Source: Cristatella mucedo (Eukaryota > Bryozoa > Phylactolaemata > Cristatellidae). Taken from it: a DNA stretch of 42,500 bases. Shown here in pieces: positions 41,738 through 42,500 of the stretch; within the stretch, counting starts at the first letter, position 1, and every line of letters starts with the position of its first letter. The stretch is taken from positions 75,001-117,500 of the forward strand of contig WPIO01000196.1 of NCBI GenBank assembly GCA_009760855.2. The letters are read 5' to 3'. The notes under the pieces are model-generated. The model did not search any database. It was not told where the DNA came from and worked only from the letters and a program-made list of their open reading frames with translations. Made by a program: the position numbers and the translations under genes.

Positions 41738-41925
41738 AGGCGCAGAGAGGGAGGGGTACCGCCGCGGCGCATCTGCATTGCAATCTCCGCGTCGGCGTTC
41801 GCGTTGGTGTGCCGCTGTATAGTCACATCTCCTCTGCCTTTGTCATGCCCGCTGTCTCGATAGTCACGCGTCTTCACCGGCGTGCCCTTGGGATTGACTT
41901 AAGATTTATCGACTTATGGATTAGG

Positions 41926-41963
41926 AATAAATAATCTCTTGTAGTTTGTGGGAAGATAATAAA
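41926..41963 (+). terminator. Two AATAAA polyadenylation signals
   Basis: AATAAA lies at 41926-41931 and 41958-41963, about 320-350 bp after the TAG at 41611, in an AT-richer patch. They support 41611 as the true end of the second gene. Cleavage site not determinable. Confidence 0.6.
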
Positions 41964-42019
41964 TCTAACGTTCGCTGAGGGATTTTAGTTGACAATTTTA
42001 ACGGTTATCTTAAGGCCGC

Positions 42020-42185
42020 GATAATGGCCTTGATAACCCACGAGGTCAGGGTGCTCGCTCTTCACGGCCGAGGTCGCGAGTTCGAACTCTGCAGTGGGGC
42101 GATCCTTCAGTGCCAACTGCAAGCGGCGGTGACTGCCGGTAAGGCTCGTCTGCTGCTATACAAACGAGGCTGTTAAATCAGCCAA
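42020..42185 (+). repeat. SINE family B, tRNA-derived
   Basis: The B-box-like GGTCGCGAGTTCGAACTC lies at about 42071-42088, and GGTGCTCGCTC upstream resembles family A heads. The body (CTGCAAGCGGCGGTGAC, AAGGCTCGTCTGCTG, GAGGCTGTTAAATCAG) matches the copy at 28600. It is not a functional tRNA: no cloverleaf can be drawn over the body. Confidence 0.6.
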
Positions 42186-42386
42186 TATTTCGTATCGTAG
42201 TATTGAAGTCAATTGTCCTGCGAAGCTTTCCCGACTCGGAGAAGTGTGTGCGCCGGACGTACGAGCGCACCAACGCACGGACGTGCAGTGGCATTTACAG
42301 GGGTTGAGCATACGTAACTCCAATGTATGAGCGGGTGTTTTCTAATACGCAGCTCTGCAAGAGGCGTCCTGTTTTGACCGATCCAG

Positions 42387-42500
42387 GGCCGTGGGACGAT
42401 TATGAGATGCGCAACGCTGCTGCCGCGGCCGTCGCACCTAGCGCGGACAAGGCTCCGCCGTCGACGCGTCGCGATTACGGTCGCGACGTCGGCGAAGCCC
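42387..42500 (+). CDS. Weak candidate exon at the window edge
   Basis: Acceptor GATCCAG, open to the end of the window. If exon 13 is spliced from the GTAGGT at 41604, phase 1 would continue here as PWDDYEMRNAAAAAVAPSAD. The poly(A) signals between them argue against this, so it could instead begin another gene or be chance. Confidence 0.2.

Noticed and set aside
42020-42110. Possible functional tRNA gene
   Set aside because: The B-box is good, but no acceptor stem closes and the following body is shared with 28600, so it is a SINE head.

Overview
The window is animal (metazoan) nuclear DNA. It holds spliced genes with GT-AG introns and phase-consistent exons, non-LTR retrotransposon and SINE debris, DNA transposons, and very dense microsatellites ((GA)n, (GACA)n, (TA)n, (GGC)n). 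Non-repeat DNA is strongly GC- and CpG-rich. The retroelements and the single TRIM9/67-type gene suggest a bilaterian, but the species cannot be named from sequence alone.

Layout. Positions 1-6900: GC-rich upstream DNA with no supportable gene; it carries two tRNA-derived SINEs, two L2-like LINE fragments, a minisatellite and a pyrimidine tract. Positions 7067-16241: a complete ten-exon plus-strand gene for a TRIM9/TRIM67 (MADD-2) E3 ubiquitin ligase of 765 residues (split RING, two B-boxes, coiled coil, COS box, FN3, SPRY). Every splice junction keeps the frame. Positions 16242-28348: a repeat-dominated interval with a SINE, a SPIN/URR1-like hAT MITE with its 8-bp target duplication, an L2 copy broken inside its reverse-transcriptase YADD motif by another L2 tail, an antisense L2 remnant, a TA-flanked DNA transposon that was itself hit by an L2 tail, a further retroelement scrap and several long microsatellites.

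Positions 28349-41611: a second plus-strand multi-exon gene that I do not recognise. Thirteen exons can be chained with matching phases into one 1,937-residue reading frame: a C2H2 finger near the N terminus, low-complexity blocks, repeats around DYDGTRSS, a helical segment and a giant RS/Gly-rich last exon. An alternative last exon would end the protein at 604 residues. AATAAA signals at 41926 and 41958 follow the long form. Positions 41612-42500: a strong compound inverted repeat, the poly(A) signals, a second-family SINE and a weak candidate exon at the edge.

Function. The TRIM9 family acts in netrin/DCC axon guidance and at synapses as a membrane- and microtubule-associated ubiquitin ligase. 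Nothing in the sequence ties the second gene to it beyond adjacency on the same strand. The most useful non-coding observations are the complementary GA and CT tracts around in-frame TRIM9 exons 3-4, the 3' tail shared by the SINE and the L2-like LINE, and the SPIN/URR1-like element.
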